A stretch of DNA of 64,000 nt from NCBI GenBank assembly GCA_037974665.1, contig CM075782.1, positions 41,344,851 through 41,408,850 on the forward strand, given 5' to 3'. A program made the translations under genes and the position numbers. The stretch is from Ehretia macrophylla (Eukaryota > Streptophyta > Magnoliopsida > Boraginales > Ehretiaceae). This document shows positions 24,274-36,050 of this stretch, one piece after another (position 1 is the stretch's first letter; each line of letters starts with the position of its first letter). Under the pieces are notes generated by a model that was given only the letters and a program-made list of their open reading frames with translations, made no database searches and was not told the DNA's origin.

Positions 24274-25420
24274 ATGGCTGGCCCTAGTACCCGCACTACT
24301 AATAGGAGCGGTGAACCCCAAGAGACCGGAGATGCCTATCAAACTAATCCCGGCATGGCTATGTTTAACATGATGGCAAATGCCATGGATCGCGTATCAC
24401 GAGTGATGGAGCGCCAAGATGCACGTGAGGCCAATAACAACAACAACAACAACAGGAATGATGGTAACCATGGGAGACATAGCAGAATGAGGGAGTTCCT
24501 TGACTTTCGCCCGTCCAAATTCCACGGGGAAGCTGATGATGAGAAAGCAGAGGCTTGGCTGTCCGAGATCGAGAAGATTTTCAGGCCACTTGATTATACT
24601 GATGAAGAAAAGGTGGAGTTTGCCGTGTTTCTGTTGCACGGGGATGCTGAACATTGGTGGCACACTGTGGAGGCACTGTGGGAAACTGATCAGACACCTC
24701 GCTTGTGGGGTAATTTCGTTAAGGCATTCAAGGAGAAATATGTACCTGCAGTTTCCAGGCAGAGGCGGATTGAGGAGTTCATGCACTTGACCCAGGGTAA
24801 CATGACGGTGGCCTAGTACGAGGCTCGTTTTGACCGACTGTCCCGTTATGCTCAATATATGGTTAGTACTCCGGAGGCGAAGATGTGGAAATTTACGACT
24901 GGATTGAGGCCAGAGATTCAGGACCAGTTGGCTTCTCATGACTTCGATACCTATTCTGCTCTCTTTGCTGCTGCCTCTCGAGTTGAGAAGAGGAAACTAG
25001 ATAGAGCCGGTTCGAGTCAGCCGAACAAGAAACCATACCAGCCTCCAGGTCAGCAGAGGAAATTCCAGAGCCAGAGTCGTAGTCAGGGCCAGGGCCAGAA
25101 CAGACCAGTGAATAACCGTGGCCCGACTAAAGCGCCATCAGCCTCTTCCACCCGCAGATCCACAGGTAGTTCACCTGTTACTCAGTCTGTCAACTGTTCT
25201 TACTGTGACAAGAAGGTTCATACCGAGGCCCAGTGCTGGAAGAAGCCAGGATGATGTGTAAGATGTGGCAGTGATCAACATCAGATCAAGGATTGCCCTA
25301 AATGGCAGGCAGGACAGAATCAGGCTAAACCAGCTAGTAGAGGCAAGACTCCAGTTCCTAGAGTTCAGGCTCGAGCCTATGCTATTGAGTGCGAGGAGCT
25401 TCCAGATAAGACCGCTGTTG
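24274..25420 (+). pseudogene. gag: capsid-like domain and two zinc knuckles
   Basis: The N-terminus is followed by an asparagine run (about residues 54-60, coded by an AAC repeat near 24436). A retrotransposon gag domain follows, with FHGEADDEKAEAWL, AEHWWH and a FKEKYVP end. A basic Q/S/R-rich region precedes two CX2CX4HX4C knuckles (C-S-Y-C...H...C and C-V-R-C...H...C, about 25192-25300). Gag forms the cytoplasmic virus-like particle and binds element RNA through the knuckles. Stops at 24814 and 25252 split it into three pieces, the second stop lying between the knuckles. Confidence 0.92.
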
Positions 25421-25740
25421 TTGAAGGTACATTCTTCATACTGAATCAACCTGTTAGGGTGCTAATTGATCTGGGTGATACTCATTCATTTATTACTTCC
25501 TTGTGTGTACAACGTGTGAAACTGAAAGTTGTATGTTTGCCATACGAAGTAGAAGTTAGTACTCCGATGGGTTCTAAACTTGTTACTAGCTTAGCTTGTA
25601 AAGCATGTAAAATCCAAATTAAGGATAGGGAATTCTCAGCCAATCTTATTGTATTACCTTTTCGAGACTATGAGGTCATTTTAGGGATGGACTGGTTGGC
25701 AAAACATCATGTCCAACTAGATTGCCGGAGAAGATTATAA
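25420..25740 (+). pseudogene. Aspartic protease domain, altered active site
   Basis: The motif reads VLIDLGDTHSFIT where the family normally has a D-[S/T]-G-A core, so the serine is replaced by leucine and the alanine by aspartate. The later [13 protein letters not shown] matches the C-terminal protease signature of Ty3/gypsy elements. In an intact element the enzyme would cut the polyprotein. A frameshift at 25720-25740 separates it from reverse transcriptase. Confidence 0.9.
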
Positions 25741-26019
25741 CGTTCTGGGTACCTAGTCAACCAATACTGGAGGTAGTAGGTCGAAGAGATTTCACCGGGA
25801 GTTCTATCATTTCATCTACGAAAGCAGTGAAGGCCTTGAGAAAAGGGTGTAGCGGATATTTAGCTTACCTCATCAACAAGCCGTCGGATAAAGCTAAGTT
25901 GGAGGAGATGCCTGTGATCAAAGACTATGCAGATGTGTTTCCAGAAGAATTGCCCAGTTTACCCCCAAATCGGGAGATCGAGTTCATTATAGAGTTATTG
26001 CCTGGCACCCAGCCGTTAT

Positions 26020-26760
26020 CTAAAGCCCCCTATCGGATGGCATCGGCCGAGCTACAAGAATTGAAGGACCAATTGCAAGGATTGTTGAAGAAGGGGTTTG
26101 TTCAACCGAGTTCTTCACCGTGGGGTACACTAGTTCTATTTGTAAAGAAGAAAGATGGAACGTTGAGGCTATGCATCGATTACCGAGGATTGAACCAAGT
26201 GACTGTTAAGAATAAATACCCACTTCCACTAATCGACGAGCTATTTGATCAACTTCAAGGAGCCAAAGTGTATTTGCAACTCGACTTGAGGCAAGGATAC
26301 TATCAGTTGCGGATCAAAAAGGAAGATGTGCCTAAAACGGCTTTCAGAACGAGATATGGGCATTATGAATATGTGGTGATGCCATTTGGACTAAGTAATG
26401 CCCCTGCAGCTTTTATGGACTTGATGCACAGGGTGTTTCAACCGTACTTGGACCAATTTGTGGTGATCTTCATTGACGATATTTTGGTATACTCGAAATC
26501 CAAGGCTGAGCATGAACAACATCTGCGGTTGGTACTGCAGAAAATTCGAGAGCATCAATTGTATGCAAAGTTTAGCAAGTGTGAATTTTGGTTGCAACAG
26601 ATTGCATTTTTGGGGCATATCATATCCCAAGAGAGAATAGCGGTGGATCTAGCAAAGATAGAAGCAGTGATGTCTTAGAAGAAGCCGGGGAATGTTACGG
26701 AGATTCGAAGTTTTCTTGGTCTAGCCGGCTATTATCAGAGGTTCGTTAAGGATTTCTCTA
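26020..26760 (+). pseudogene. Reverse transcriptase domain
   Basis: Well-preserved motifs in order: [60 protein letters not shown] and the catalytic FIDDILVYS (about 26470-26496). After the TAG near 26676 the connection motif [11 protein letters not shown] follows. This is the longest intact piece (318 codons, 25722-26678). Its catalytic aspartates are present, but it cannot be made as part of a full polyprotein. Confidence 0.95.
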
Positions 26761-26842
26761 AGATTGCAAGACCACTTACAAGGCTCACTCAAAAGAAAAC
26801 AAAGTTCGTGTGGGATGATAAGGTGAGAACAGCTTCCAAGAG

Positions 26843-27307
26843 TTGAAGAAAAGATTGACTACCGCACCTGTTCTTGCATTGCCTGAAGGGAGTCAAGGTT
26901 TTGTAATTTATAGCGATACTTCGAAAGAAGGATTGGGTTGTGTGCTGATACAAAATGGTAGAGTGATTGCGTATGCCTCTAGGAAACCGAAGCCGTATGA
27001 ATTGAACTACCCGATGCATGATTTGGAGTTAGCGGCTATTGTGTTTGCACTCAAGAAATGGAGGCATTATCTGTGGGGTAACAAGTTTGAGGTATTTACT
27101 GATCACAAGAGCTTGAAATACTTGTTCACTCAAAAGGAGTTGAATATGAGGCAAAGGCGGTGGATGGAGCTTTTGGATGATTATAACTGCACAATCAATT
27201 ATGTGCCCAGTAAAGCAAATGTAGTTGCAGATGCCTTAAGTAGGAAAGCGAGCATGGCAAAACTGGAAGTTAAAGTGCAGGAGTTGTTGGAGGAAGCATT
27301 TTTGTGA
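26843..27307 (+). pseudogene. RNase H domain
   Basis: Catalytic acidic residues are visible in [20 protein letters not shown] and VADALSRK, the order expected for Ty3/gypsy RNase H. It is offset by a frameshift near 26822 from reverse transcriptase and ends at a TGA at 27305, after which the same frame continues to integrase. Confidence 0.93.
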
Positions 27308-27499
27308 AAACCACAATTGACTCGGAAAGGGATACTTTTTGCCACTACACAAGTTCAATTGACCTTGTTGTCCGAGTTGCGAGAGGCTCAACAGAAGGAC
27401 CAACAATTTTAGAAGATTAAAGAAAGCAACGCAGATTTCAAGTTTCATGATGATAGTATTTGGAGGTTTAGGAATCGGATTTGTGTTCCCAATGAACCA

Positions 27500-28330
27500 A
27501 AGGTGAAAAAGAAGATTCTTGAAGAAGCCCATAATTAAAGATACACTATTCACCCTGGCGGAACAAAGATGTACTGGGATTTGAAGCAACACTATTGGTG
27601 GAATAACATGAAGAGAGAGATTGCGGAGTTTGTGGCACGATATTTGACTTGCCAGAGAGTCAAAGCGGAACATCAACGACCCACAGGTTTACTTCAACCG
27701 TTGGAGATTCCTCAATGGAAATAGGAACATATAACTATGGACTTTGTTATGGACTTTCCCAGGTCACAAAAGGGTCATGACGCCGTTTGGGTCATAGTGG
27801 ATAGATTGACTAAGTCAGCACACTTTTTATTGATGAACAAGGAGAATAGTCCTGAGAAATTAGGAGATATGTATGTGGCGGAGATTGTAAGATTGCAAGG
27901 GATGCCTGTGAGTATTGTATCGGATAGGGATCCTCGTTTTACTTCCCGATTTTGGAAAAGATTGCAAGAATCCTTGGGAACGAAGTTGAGTTTTAGCACG
28001 GCTTATCACCCTTAGACATATGGACAATCGGAAAGAACTATTCAGATTCTGGAGGATATGCTGAGGGCGTGTGTTTTAGACTTCGGGAAAGGTTGGGAGA
28101 AATATATGTCTCTAGCGGAGTTCGCTTATAATAATAGTTATCAGGCCACTATCGGGATGGCCCCATTCGAGGCGTTGTATGGACGTAAGTGTCGATCCCC
28201 AATTTACTGGGATGAAGTAGGTGAAACGAAGACTTTTGACCCGACCCTTCTACCTGAACTTATGAAGACTATTGGCAATATCCACTTCATCCAAAAACGG
28301 ATGCTTACCGCCCAAAGCAGACAAAAGAGC
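27500..28330 (+). pseudogene. Integrase domain
   Basis: The N-terminal HHCC region is present ([12 protein letters not shown]..., [10 protein letters not shown]), but the first cysteine appears to be tyrosine. The core has D in TMDF, D in SDRDPRFTS and E in QSERTIQ. The GIAPFEALYGRKCRSP-like motif reads GMAPFEALYGRKCRSP. Stops at 27536, 27722 and 28013 interrupt it. The enzyme would insert the cDNA into chromosomal DNA. Confidence 0.93.
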
Positions 28331-28529
28331 TATGCAGACCGACGGAGACGGAGTCTAGAGTTTGAGGTCGGCGACAAGGTGTTCTTGAAGATATCACCTC
28401 GGAGGGGATTGATTAAACACGGCAAGGGTGGAAAGTTGAGCCCGAGATTTGTAGGACCATTTGAGAAAATTGAGAAGATTGGCAAATTGGCGTATCGCTT
28501 GGCACTACCCCAAAACCTCTCCAATATTC

Positions 28530-28789
28530 ACGACGTCTTTCATGTTTCGATGCTGCGAAAGTACCACCCTGATCCATCACATATCTCAGAGCCAGAACCG
28601 TTACAGCTTCGGGAGAACTTGTCTTATGAGGGGAAGCCCATTTGGATCCAAGACTAGGAAGATCGGGAGCTGGGCAACACAACTACACAAATCGTGAAAG
28701 AACTGGGGGATCATCATGGAGTTGAAGAAGTAACGTGGGAAAGGCGAGACCAGATGGAGCAGCAATATCCAGCTTTATTTAAAAGGTAA
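28530..28789 (+). pseudogene. C-terminal chromodomain-like tail
   Basis: After FHVSMLRKYHPDP the frame runs to VEEVTWERRDQMEQQYPALF, the usual end of the chromodomain of Tekay-type chromoviruses. One TAG (28655) lies inside. Such tails are thought to steer integration toward marked heterochromatin, which would fit insertion into a silenced 5S array. That link is inferred. Confidence 0.8.
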
Positions 28790-28814
28790 TATTGAATTTC
28801 GGGGCGAAATTCTT

Positions 28815-28829
28815 TTAAGGAGGGGAGGA
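28815..28829 (+). other. Polypurine tract of the Tekay-like element
   Basis: AAGGAGGGGAGGA ends immediately before the TG of the 3' LTR, the place and composition expected for the plus-strand primer. Confidence 0.9.
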
Positions 28830-31800
28830 TGTAAGGCCCGACCTCGATTTGCGTGCGATACCTCATTTCGTGTGCCCTAATCTAGATTTGCATGCCTTGA
28901 CCTAGGTTTAAGAATTGGGTTTCATTTTATGTGCCATGCATTGAATTACGTGCATTCATTTAGGGTTGCGTGCATTTACTTGGAAAACGTGTGTTCGTCT
29001 CGTAGTTCGTGCCCTACCTCGTAGTGCGTGCCCTAGACCTAGGAAAGCGTGCCCTCACGCTAATCAAGAAAGCATCTTACACGAAGCACTAGGTTATTAA
29101 TTAATCCTACAAATTCCACTAACTATTATTAAATTACTAATTCAACCCACTAGAAGACAAAATCTCACAAAAAGCTAGACATTCCTTATTCTTTATTCCT
29201 TATTCTTTTGCACTTCCAACACACAATTAAATAATGCTCAAAAGATGACAAAAATTCAGAATTTAAGCTAGCCTTGGCTGACCACTATGTGTATTTGAAC
29301 TAGCATTGCATAATTTATTAACAATCCTAGACATTCTATGACAACTAATGACACAATTGCATAAAAAAAATTAACTCAAAACTCCTCAAAACTCCACCAA
29401 TCTCGACAAGATGCTCCTTGCCCATGCTAGGAATTTCAAAATGCTTCTTGAAGACATAAAAAGCTGAATTACAAAGCTCAAGGCCGACATATGCCTTAAC
29501 AATTGCAAAAGCCTTCATTTTTTTTCTTCATTCTCTCATTTCCTCACATTTCTCTCTCTCCCTCTCATTCTTCTCTCTCTCTCTCGGCCTTGGCTGAGTT
29601 TCATCTTACCATTGCTCATCTTCATCATTCCATGGTGCATCGAGACAAGCAACAAGCATAGAGACTCGACCAAGCTAGCTAAGTTGCAAGAATCACACAT
29701 GCAAGCTCTTTGAGTCACCATTTCGGCCTTGGTGAGTTTGCTAGCTTCCATTTCTTTTCTTCTTGTTCTAACCACATGTATCTACTAAGAACTTGGCCAC
29801 TAAGCTAGGAAAAATAGAGAAAATCGAGTTGGAGTCTCGGCTAAGCAAGGAAGAAGAAGAAATTTGTGCTTCATCAAAGTTTTGTGCATCTTCTTGTTGA
29901 TTTGCTAAGGTGAGGGCTAAAACATTTTGAAAATCCTTCAAAAATCCACATGCATGCTCTTAAATGTTTGTCTTTGCTTCTGTACTTGAGATATATGTGT
30001 GTTTATAAGCTTTTACAACCATGCATGGCAAGATTTTGGCTTGAAGATGATGATAGATGAAATCGAGTTTGGTGACAGCTCTCTGTCTTGTTGTTGCGAG
30101 GTGAGTTTGGCTAGGAAAATGATGTTGAAAATGCATGAAAATTGGTAGGTAACTATTTTTTCCAGTTTTGAACATTTTTTTCAGAAATGGGACAAAGCTA
30201 ATTTTGACTCTAAGGTCCTAAAAATGGCAAATCATTAAAATGTGTCCAAATCTGGAAATAAGGAAAAATGAAGCAGGTTTTGGCAGGTGCACTGACCTTG
30301 TAGAACGAACTTGTTTTGACTTAGTAAATGATGTCAAAAATGCATGAAATTTGGTGTGCTGCTAGGTTTTTCAGTTCTGGACATGTTTGTCAGAAATTGA
30401 CTAAGGCTAAATCTGACCCTAAGGACCTCAAAAACGACAAGTATTGAAATGTGTGCAAATCTGGACAGTTTTGTGCAATCCCACTATTTTGGCTATAACT
30501 ATTGGACCCGAACTCCAAATGATGCAAGGTTTGTTTCTGAATTTAGTTCACTACTTAAGCTTTAATTTATCATCTTATTCACTGGAATTGGAAATTGTTT
30601 GCTTGTCTTAATGATTGTGAGAAAACAGCCTATTGCAGTGAGGGTTTCACTTAGTTGTATGCTTAGAAAATTTGTTGTAACTTCTCTTTTGGTATTAAAT
30701 GCTTCGTATTGTGGCATTGGGATGTTGTGTGTACTGTTTTGAATACTTGGCGATGTTTGAATTAATGGATGCTTGGCTTGAGAGTGATTTTGAGTTTCTT
30801 TGGGGCTTAATCGCACGGGAAAGCACGAAATGGAAACCCTAGTGACTAGGTAAACTTGCTAGGTGTTGATCCTTTGGATATTGTGTATAATTATATGTTG
30901 AGTAGGCTTCCCATAGTTTCCCTTATAGCCCTAAATGTGATTTTGATCATTGCATGTTGACAAATAGGTCTTTCTTGCATCCAAACCCACGTAAATGTTG
31001 TTGCAAGTTGAATAGTCTTATTATTTGATTACGTGGACTTTGAATTGAGTTATATGAATTAATTTACGTGCATATATGGCTGCCCGTTTAATGTTCATAT
31101 AACTCCATGTGCCTTTCAAGCGAAATTACTTGCTTATTCATGCCTCGCTTGTTTACTTGTCAATGTACAATCTTATGACTGTCCGGAGGAAACCTACTTT
31201 GTTGTCCTCCTAATGTGATATATTAAATGTCATAAATGTGCATTGCATATGAGGTTGCAACCTTTCATTCTGGCATGGTAGCGTTCACGAACACCGAGCG
31301 GCATCGGGCTTGCCGGTGCAACCGTGACTACCATTTTCCAATTCCCTCTTTCGCTTGGGGCTAGACTTCCTCAGAGAGTTGGGTCGTAGGATTTTGGGAT
31401 ACATCCGGAGTACACCCACTTGGCGTGATAAGGGGATGATTTGAAGTCGGCCGCAACAACTGAGAGCAAAAGCTCACTGTATCCTTTTACTATATGTATA
31501 AGTACTCTCGCTTGGTTCCTAGAGGACCTCGGGGAGGAAAGATTGGTAATTGTGTTCCTTTACTTTATATTATTGTTATGCACTTAATTGTGTACATTCA
31601 TGCTTACAAAAGGATTTTCATAAGTTTAACCGGGAAATGAGTTTCAAAACCTGTTTCTCGTTCCCCCTCGCTGAGTTCATAAGGACTCACCCTCTTTTAT
31701 TATCTCAGGTGAAGAAGATCAAGAATAGGTACCTGAGGACGATGTGCCTAACGATGATTCCTTTGAGTGATTACCTGTCCTATGTGCTTTGCGTGATTAT

Positions 31801-32403
31801 GGCAATTTGTGAACTATGCTACTTGAAGACTATTTCTTTTATGTTGTTCAATGTTTGTAATGTAAAACACCCCCGTTGTAATTTGGGGTCTAATTTTAGT
31901 TTGTACTGATATTTATTAGACAGACACTAGACACTACTATGGTCATTTTGCTATTATTGCTGCTAGTATCTATAATAGGATTATGAAGTATTAGGTAAGG
32001 GCTAAGTAAAATAAACCAACCAAATCTTAAGCAGGCACTCGTTGTTAAGCTAAGATCAACAGGTACTCTTGTAAAGAGGATAAACAAACAAACGAGACAT
32101 AGTATCATGCTAGGTTATTAATCAAACGAGACATTGAGATAACCAGTAGGCATTTCAATTGATGGTAAGTAGTAATCTTAGTTAGAAATGGGATTGAGAA
32201 TTGGAAAATTTGAGGCATTTAGAGAATTAGGTCAAACCAAAGAACCCAATTACAGCCGTTACGCTGCCGGTTTTTCGGGAAATTTTGGGGTTTAGGCTAA
32301 AATATTAAGTGTTAAATCTTCATAAACGGTTAAGTATGTGATATGACTTGAAGATTTAGATCACACCATAGTCTAACCTTATAGGCTGGGTTGGGGCGTG
32401 ACA
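28830..32403 (+). repeat. 3' LTR of the Tekay-like element
   Basis: Starts TGTAAGGCCCGACC and ends GGGGCGTGACA. It is collinear with the 5' LTR with scattered substitutions and a few one-base indels. AAGGTGAGGG lies at 29907-29916. The open frame at 31550-31909 extends the one in the 5' LTR. Confidence 0.94.
31399..31413. promoter_or_regulatory. Conserved LTR near-palindrome, 3' LTR copy
   Basis: ATACATCCGGAGTAC; the first G of the 5' LTR version is changed to A. Confidence 0.45.
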
Positions 32404-32703
32404 GGCTGGGCCCGCAAGCTGAGGGCCTATGGCCTGTGACCTGGTCTCCGTCACTACGGTGCCCATAACTTTTGATCTGTAAGTAGTTATGCAGCACATA
32501 GCATACCGTTGGAAAGCTCTCAGAGAGCTCTACGATGGGGTCAGCAAGTCTGCTCAGCTGCGCTTGTTTTCAGAGACCAAAATTGAAAGTTTTCATCAAT
32601 TTTGGGCCACCTTTCTTCTTTTTGCACCGTTTCTTCGTCCCTGATCGTCCGTTGGGAGCCGCGAAAAGGACAACAAATAAGGGCTTTGCGCACTCAACAT
32701 GAC

Positions 32704-32822
32704 GGGTATGATAATACTAGTAGTAATGCATCGGATTACATCATATCTCTGAAGTTAGGCATGCTTGGGAGAGAGTAGTACTAGGATTGTTGACCCTCAG
32801 GGAAGTCCTCATGTTGCACCCC
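32704..32822 (+). rRNA. 5S rRNA copy, class S
   Basis: Diverged: CATCGGATTACATCATATC in helix III and GGATTGTTGACC at box C. The last trait recurs at 39566. A hybrid spacer (S head, L tail) follows. Confidence 0.77.
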
Positions 32823-33388
32823 CCCCTTTTCGTTTTGCATTTTTTGCCCCGTTCAGGCTTGCCAAGATTCTTTATCCATCACATCTCTGTTACCGAGTAC
32901 CACGGCATCTTGGGCAAGACAACTTCGCTTCGCGTAGAGGCTGGGCCTTCAAACTGAGGGCGTAGGGCTTGTGATTAGGTCTCTGTTGCTACGGTGCCCA
33001 TAAGTTTTGATCCATAAGGAGTTTTGCAGCGAATAGCATACTGTTGGAAAGCTATTTGAGAGCTCTACGACGGGGGTAACATGCCTAGTCTGCTGCAACC
33101 ATTTTCGGAGCCCAAAATTGAACCTTTTCATCAGTTTCGGGCCACTTTTCTTCTTTTGCGCTGTTTTACCATCCCGGATCGTACTTCATGAGCTGTTAAA
33201 ATGATGACAACCTAACTCGAGGGACATTAGAGGGCCCTACAATGCTTCAATATCACGTCTTGTAAGGATGCTGCGTTGTCGGAGTAGATGTGTTGTCGTT
33301 AAGCCCATTGGGCCTTCTGAATGGGCCAACTCTCTGGGCTGGGACTGTAAACCGTCAACATATATGGGATTTGTGCCCTCACCATGAC

Positions 33389-33507
33389 GGGTCCAATCAT
33401 ACCAGCACTAATGCACTGGATCCCATTAGAACTCTGAAGTTAAGCGTGCTTGTGCGAGAGTAGTACTAGGATGGGCGACCCCTTGGGAAGTTCTCGTGTT
33501 GTACTCC
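33389..33507 (+). rRNA. 5S rRNA copy, class L
   Basis: Changes include GTCCAATC, CTTGTGCGAG, box C GGGCGACC and end GTACTCCC. Confidence 0.8.
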
Positions 33508-34066
33508 CCTTTTCAAATTTTTTTCCCCGGTTAGGCTTGCCAAGATGCTTTATCCACCACATTTCTATTTCTAAATCCCACGGCACCATAGGCAAGACAA
33601 CTTCGTTTCATGTAGAGGTTGGGCCCGCAAACCGAGGGCGTGGGGCTTGTGACCAAGTCTCTGTCGCTCCGGTGCCCTTAACTTTTTATCCGTAAGGAGT
33701 TATGCGATGTACAGCATACCGTTGGAAAGCTCTCCGAGAGCTCTACGACGTGGGCAGCAAGCCTAGTTGGCTGCAACTATTTTTGGAGCCCAAAATTGAA
33801 TGTTTTCATCAGTTTCGGGCTACTTTTCTTCTTTTGCGCTGTTTTACCGTCCCTGATCGTACTTCATGAGCTGCTAAAAGGACGACAACCTAACTCGTGG
33901 GACATTAGAGAGCCCTACAATGCCTCGATATCACATCTTGTAAGGATGCTGCGTTGTCGGAGCGAATGGGTTGTTGTTAAGCCCATTGGGCCTTTTGAAT
34001 GGGCCAACTCTCTGGGCTAGGACTGTGAACCGTCAACATATAAGGGATTTGTGCCCTCACCATGAC

Positions 34067-34185
34067 GGGTGCGATCATACCCGCACTAATGCACCGGATC
34101 CCATCAGAACACCGAAGTTAAGCGTGCTTGGGCAAGAGTAGTACTACGATGGGTGACCCCTTGGGAAGTCCTCGTGTTGCACCCC
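34067..34185 (+). rRNA. 5S rRNA copy, class L, near consensus
   Basis: Among the closest to the plant consensus. Single changes at ACCCGCAC, AACACCG, GGCAAGAG, CTACGATGGG and CCCTTGGG; ends GCACCCC. Confidence 0.87.
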
Positions 34186-34746
34186 CCTTTTTCAATTTTT
34201 TTCCCCCGGTTCAGGCTTGCCAAGATGCTTTATCCACCACATTTCTATTACCAAATCCCACAGCACCTTGGGCAAGAAAACTTTGCTTCACGTAGAGGTT
34301 GGACCCACAAACCGAGGGCGTGGGGCTTTTGACCAGTTCTCCGTCGCTCCGGTGCCCATAACTTTTGATCTGTAAGGAGTTACGCGGCGCAAAACATACC
34401 GTTTGAAAGCTCTCCGAGAGCTCTACGACGGTGAAAGCAAGCCTACTCAGCTGCAACTATTTTCGGAGCCCAAAATTGAATGTTTTCATCAGTTTCGGGC
34501 CACATTTCTTCTTTTGTGATATTTTTTCGTCCCGCATCGTACGTCGTGTGCTATTAAAAAGACGACAACCTAACTCGCGGGACATTAGAGGGCCCTACAA
34601 TGCCTCGATATCACGTCTTGTGAGGATGCTACGTTGTCGAAGCGGATGGGTTGTCGTTAGGCCCATTGGGCCTTTTGAATGGGCTATCTCTCTGGGCTGG
34701 GACTGTGAACTGTCAACACATAAGGGATTTGTGCCATCAACATGAC
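34186..34746 (+). repeat. Class L spacer (representative, about 561 bp)
   Basis: Order: T-run after the gene, head TTCCCCCGGTTCAGGCTTGCC, CCACCACATTTC, conserved middle GACCAGTTCTCCGTCGCTCC, the palindrome region, GGGCCACATTTCTTC, then the L-only block. That block runs from about ACCTAACTCGCGGGACATTAG through CGATATCACGTCTTG and the TGGGCC cluster to the TATA-like box. No gene is visible in it. Confidence 0.85.
34719..34725 (+). promoter_or_regulatory. TATA-like element of a class L 5S gene (representative)
   Basis: CATAAGG lies at -28 to -22 relative to the gene start at 34747, followed by GTGCC near -13. Plant 5S genes typically have a TATA-like box near -28, GC near -12 and C at -1. The -1 C is present (ATGAC). 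Confidence 0.6.
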
Positions 34747-34865
34747 GGGTGTGATCATACCAGCACTAATGCATCGGATCCCATCAGAACTCCAAAGTTA
34801 AGTGTGCTTGGGATAGAGTAGTACTAGGATGGGTGACCCCCTAGGAAGTCCTCGTGTTGCACCCC
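34747..34865 (+). rRNA. 5S rRNA copy, class L
   Basis: A few changes (GTGTGATC, CATCGG, CCAAAG, GGGATAGAG, CCTAGG). Box C is intact. Confidence 0.84.
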
Positions 34866-35424
34866 CCTTTTCAATTTTTTTGCCCCAGTTAGGCTTGCCA
34901 AGATGCTTTATCCACCACATTTCTATTACCAAATACCACGGTACCTTGGCCAACATAATTTCGCTTCACGTAGAGGCTGGGCCGGCAAACCGAGGGCGTG
35001 GGGCTTGTGACTAGGTCTCCGTCGCTTAGGTGCCCATAACTTTTGATCTATAAGAAGTTATGCGGCACGCAGCATACCGTTGGAAAGCTCTCCGACAACT
35101 CTATGATGGCAACATCAAGCTTCCTCGGCTGCACTAGTTTTCAGAGCCTAAAATTGAATGTTTTCATCAGTTTCGGGCCATTTTTCTTCTTTTGCGCTGT
35201 TTTTTCATCCAGGATCGTATGTCGTGAGCTATTAAAAGGATGAGAACCTAACTCGAGGGACAATAGAGGTCCCTAAAACGTGTCGATATCATGTCTAGTA
35301 AGGATGCTACGTTGTTGAAGTGGATGGGTTATCGTTATGCCCATTGGGCCTTTTGAATGGGCCATCTCTTTGGGATGGGACTGTGAACCGTAAACACATA
35401 AGGGATTTGTGCCCTCAACATGGC

Positions 35425-35506
35425 GGGTGCGATCATACCTGCATTAATGCACCGGATCCTATCAGAACTCCGAAGTTAAGCGTACTTGGGCGAGAGTAGT
35501 ACTAGG
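35425..35506 (+). pseudogene. 5S rRNA pseudogene, class L, 3' truncated
   Basis: Sequence stops at ACTAGG and continues with CGTGGGGCTTGTGACC of the middle spacer. AGG is shared by both sides, so a microhomology deletion removed box C, the gene end and the spacer head. The unit is 507 bp instead of about 679. Confidence 0.88.
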
Positions 35507-35931
35507 CGTGGGGCTTGTGACCAGGTCTCTGTCGTTCCTGTGCCCATAACTTTTGAACCGTAAGGAGTTACGCGGCACACGGTATATGGTTGGAAAGCTT
35601 TCTGAGAGCTCTGTGACGGGGGTGGCTAGGCTGCTTGACTGCGCCTATTTTCAGAGCCGAAAATAGAACATTTTCATCATTTTTGGGCCACTTTTCTTCT
35701 TTTGTGCTATTTTTTCGTCCTGGATTGTACGTCGTGTGCTTTTAAAAGGATGACAACCTAACTCGCGGGACATTAGAGGGCCCTACAACGCGTCGATATC
35801 ACTTCTTGTAAGGATGTTGCGTTGAAGCGGAAGAGTTTTCGTTAAGCGCATTGGGCCTTTTGAATGCGCAATTTCTCTGGGCTAGGATTATGAACCGTCA
35901 ACACATAAGAGATTTGTGCCCTCAACAGGAC

Positions 35932-36050
35932 GGGCGCAATCGTACTAGCACTAATGCACCGGATCCCATCAGAACTCTGAAGTTAAGCGTGCTTGGGTGA
36001 CAGTAGTACTAGGATGGGTGACCACTTCGGAATTCCTCGTGTTGCACCCC
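35932..36050 (+). rRNA. 5S rRNA copy, class L
   Basis: It starts GGGCGCAATCGTACT and has GGGTGACAG near position 67. From box C onward it is nearly identical to 8383-8440, including ACCACTTCGGAATTCC. Confidence 0.8.

Larger units (their letters stand above)
24274..28789 (+). pseudogene. Decayed gag-pol polyprotein gene
   Basis: One long reading frame is recognisable but broken. In-frame stops lie at 24814 (TAG), 25252 (TGA), about 26676 (TAG), 27305 (TGA), 27410 (TAG), 27536 (TAA), 27722 (TAG), 28013 (TAG) and 28655 (TAG). Frameshifts lie near 25720-25740 and near 26822. Several stops fit C-to-T or G-to-A change of CAG, CGA or TGG codons, as expected after cytosine methylation. The ATG at 24274 is chosen because gag similarity begins there and the preceding 270 bases are leader. 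The final stop is TAA at 28787, about 40 bases before the 3' LTR. Domains are listed separately. Confidence 0.93.
20432..32403 (+). mobile_element. Full-length Tekay-like Ty3/gypsy LTR retrotransposon
   Basis: The element is about 12.0 kb, with LTRs at 20432-24002 and 28830-32403, a primer binding site, a decayed gag-pol and a polypurine tract. It is flanked by GGCTG duplications (20427-20431 and 32404-32408) in the spacer after the 5S copy at 20194. Gene order gag-PR-RT-RNaseH-IN with a C-terminal chromodomain-like tail places it among chromoviruses. The long LTRs, two zinc knuckles and the form of the tail suggest the Tekay/Del lineage. The LTRs differ at about 11 of the first ~120 bases, so insertion was not recent. 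It cannot be autonomous because pol is interrupted by stops and frameshifts. Confidence 0.95.

Noticed and set aside
24397-24939. A 180-codon minus-strand frame opposite gag
   Set aside because: It is the antisense shadow of the gag frame, which has clear zinc knuckles and gag motifs.
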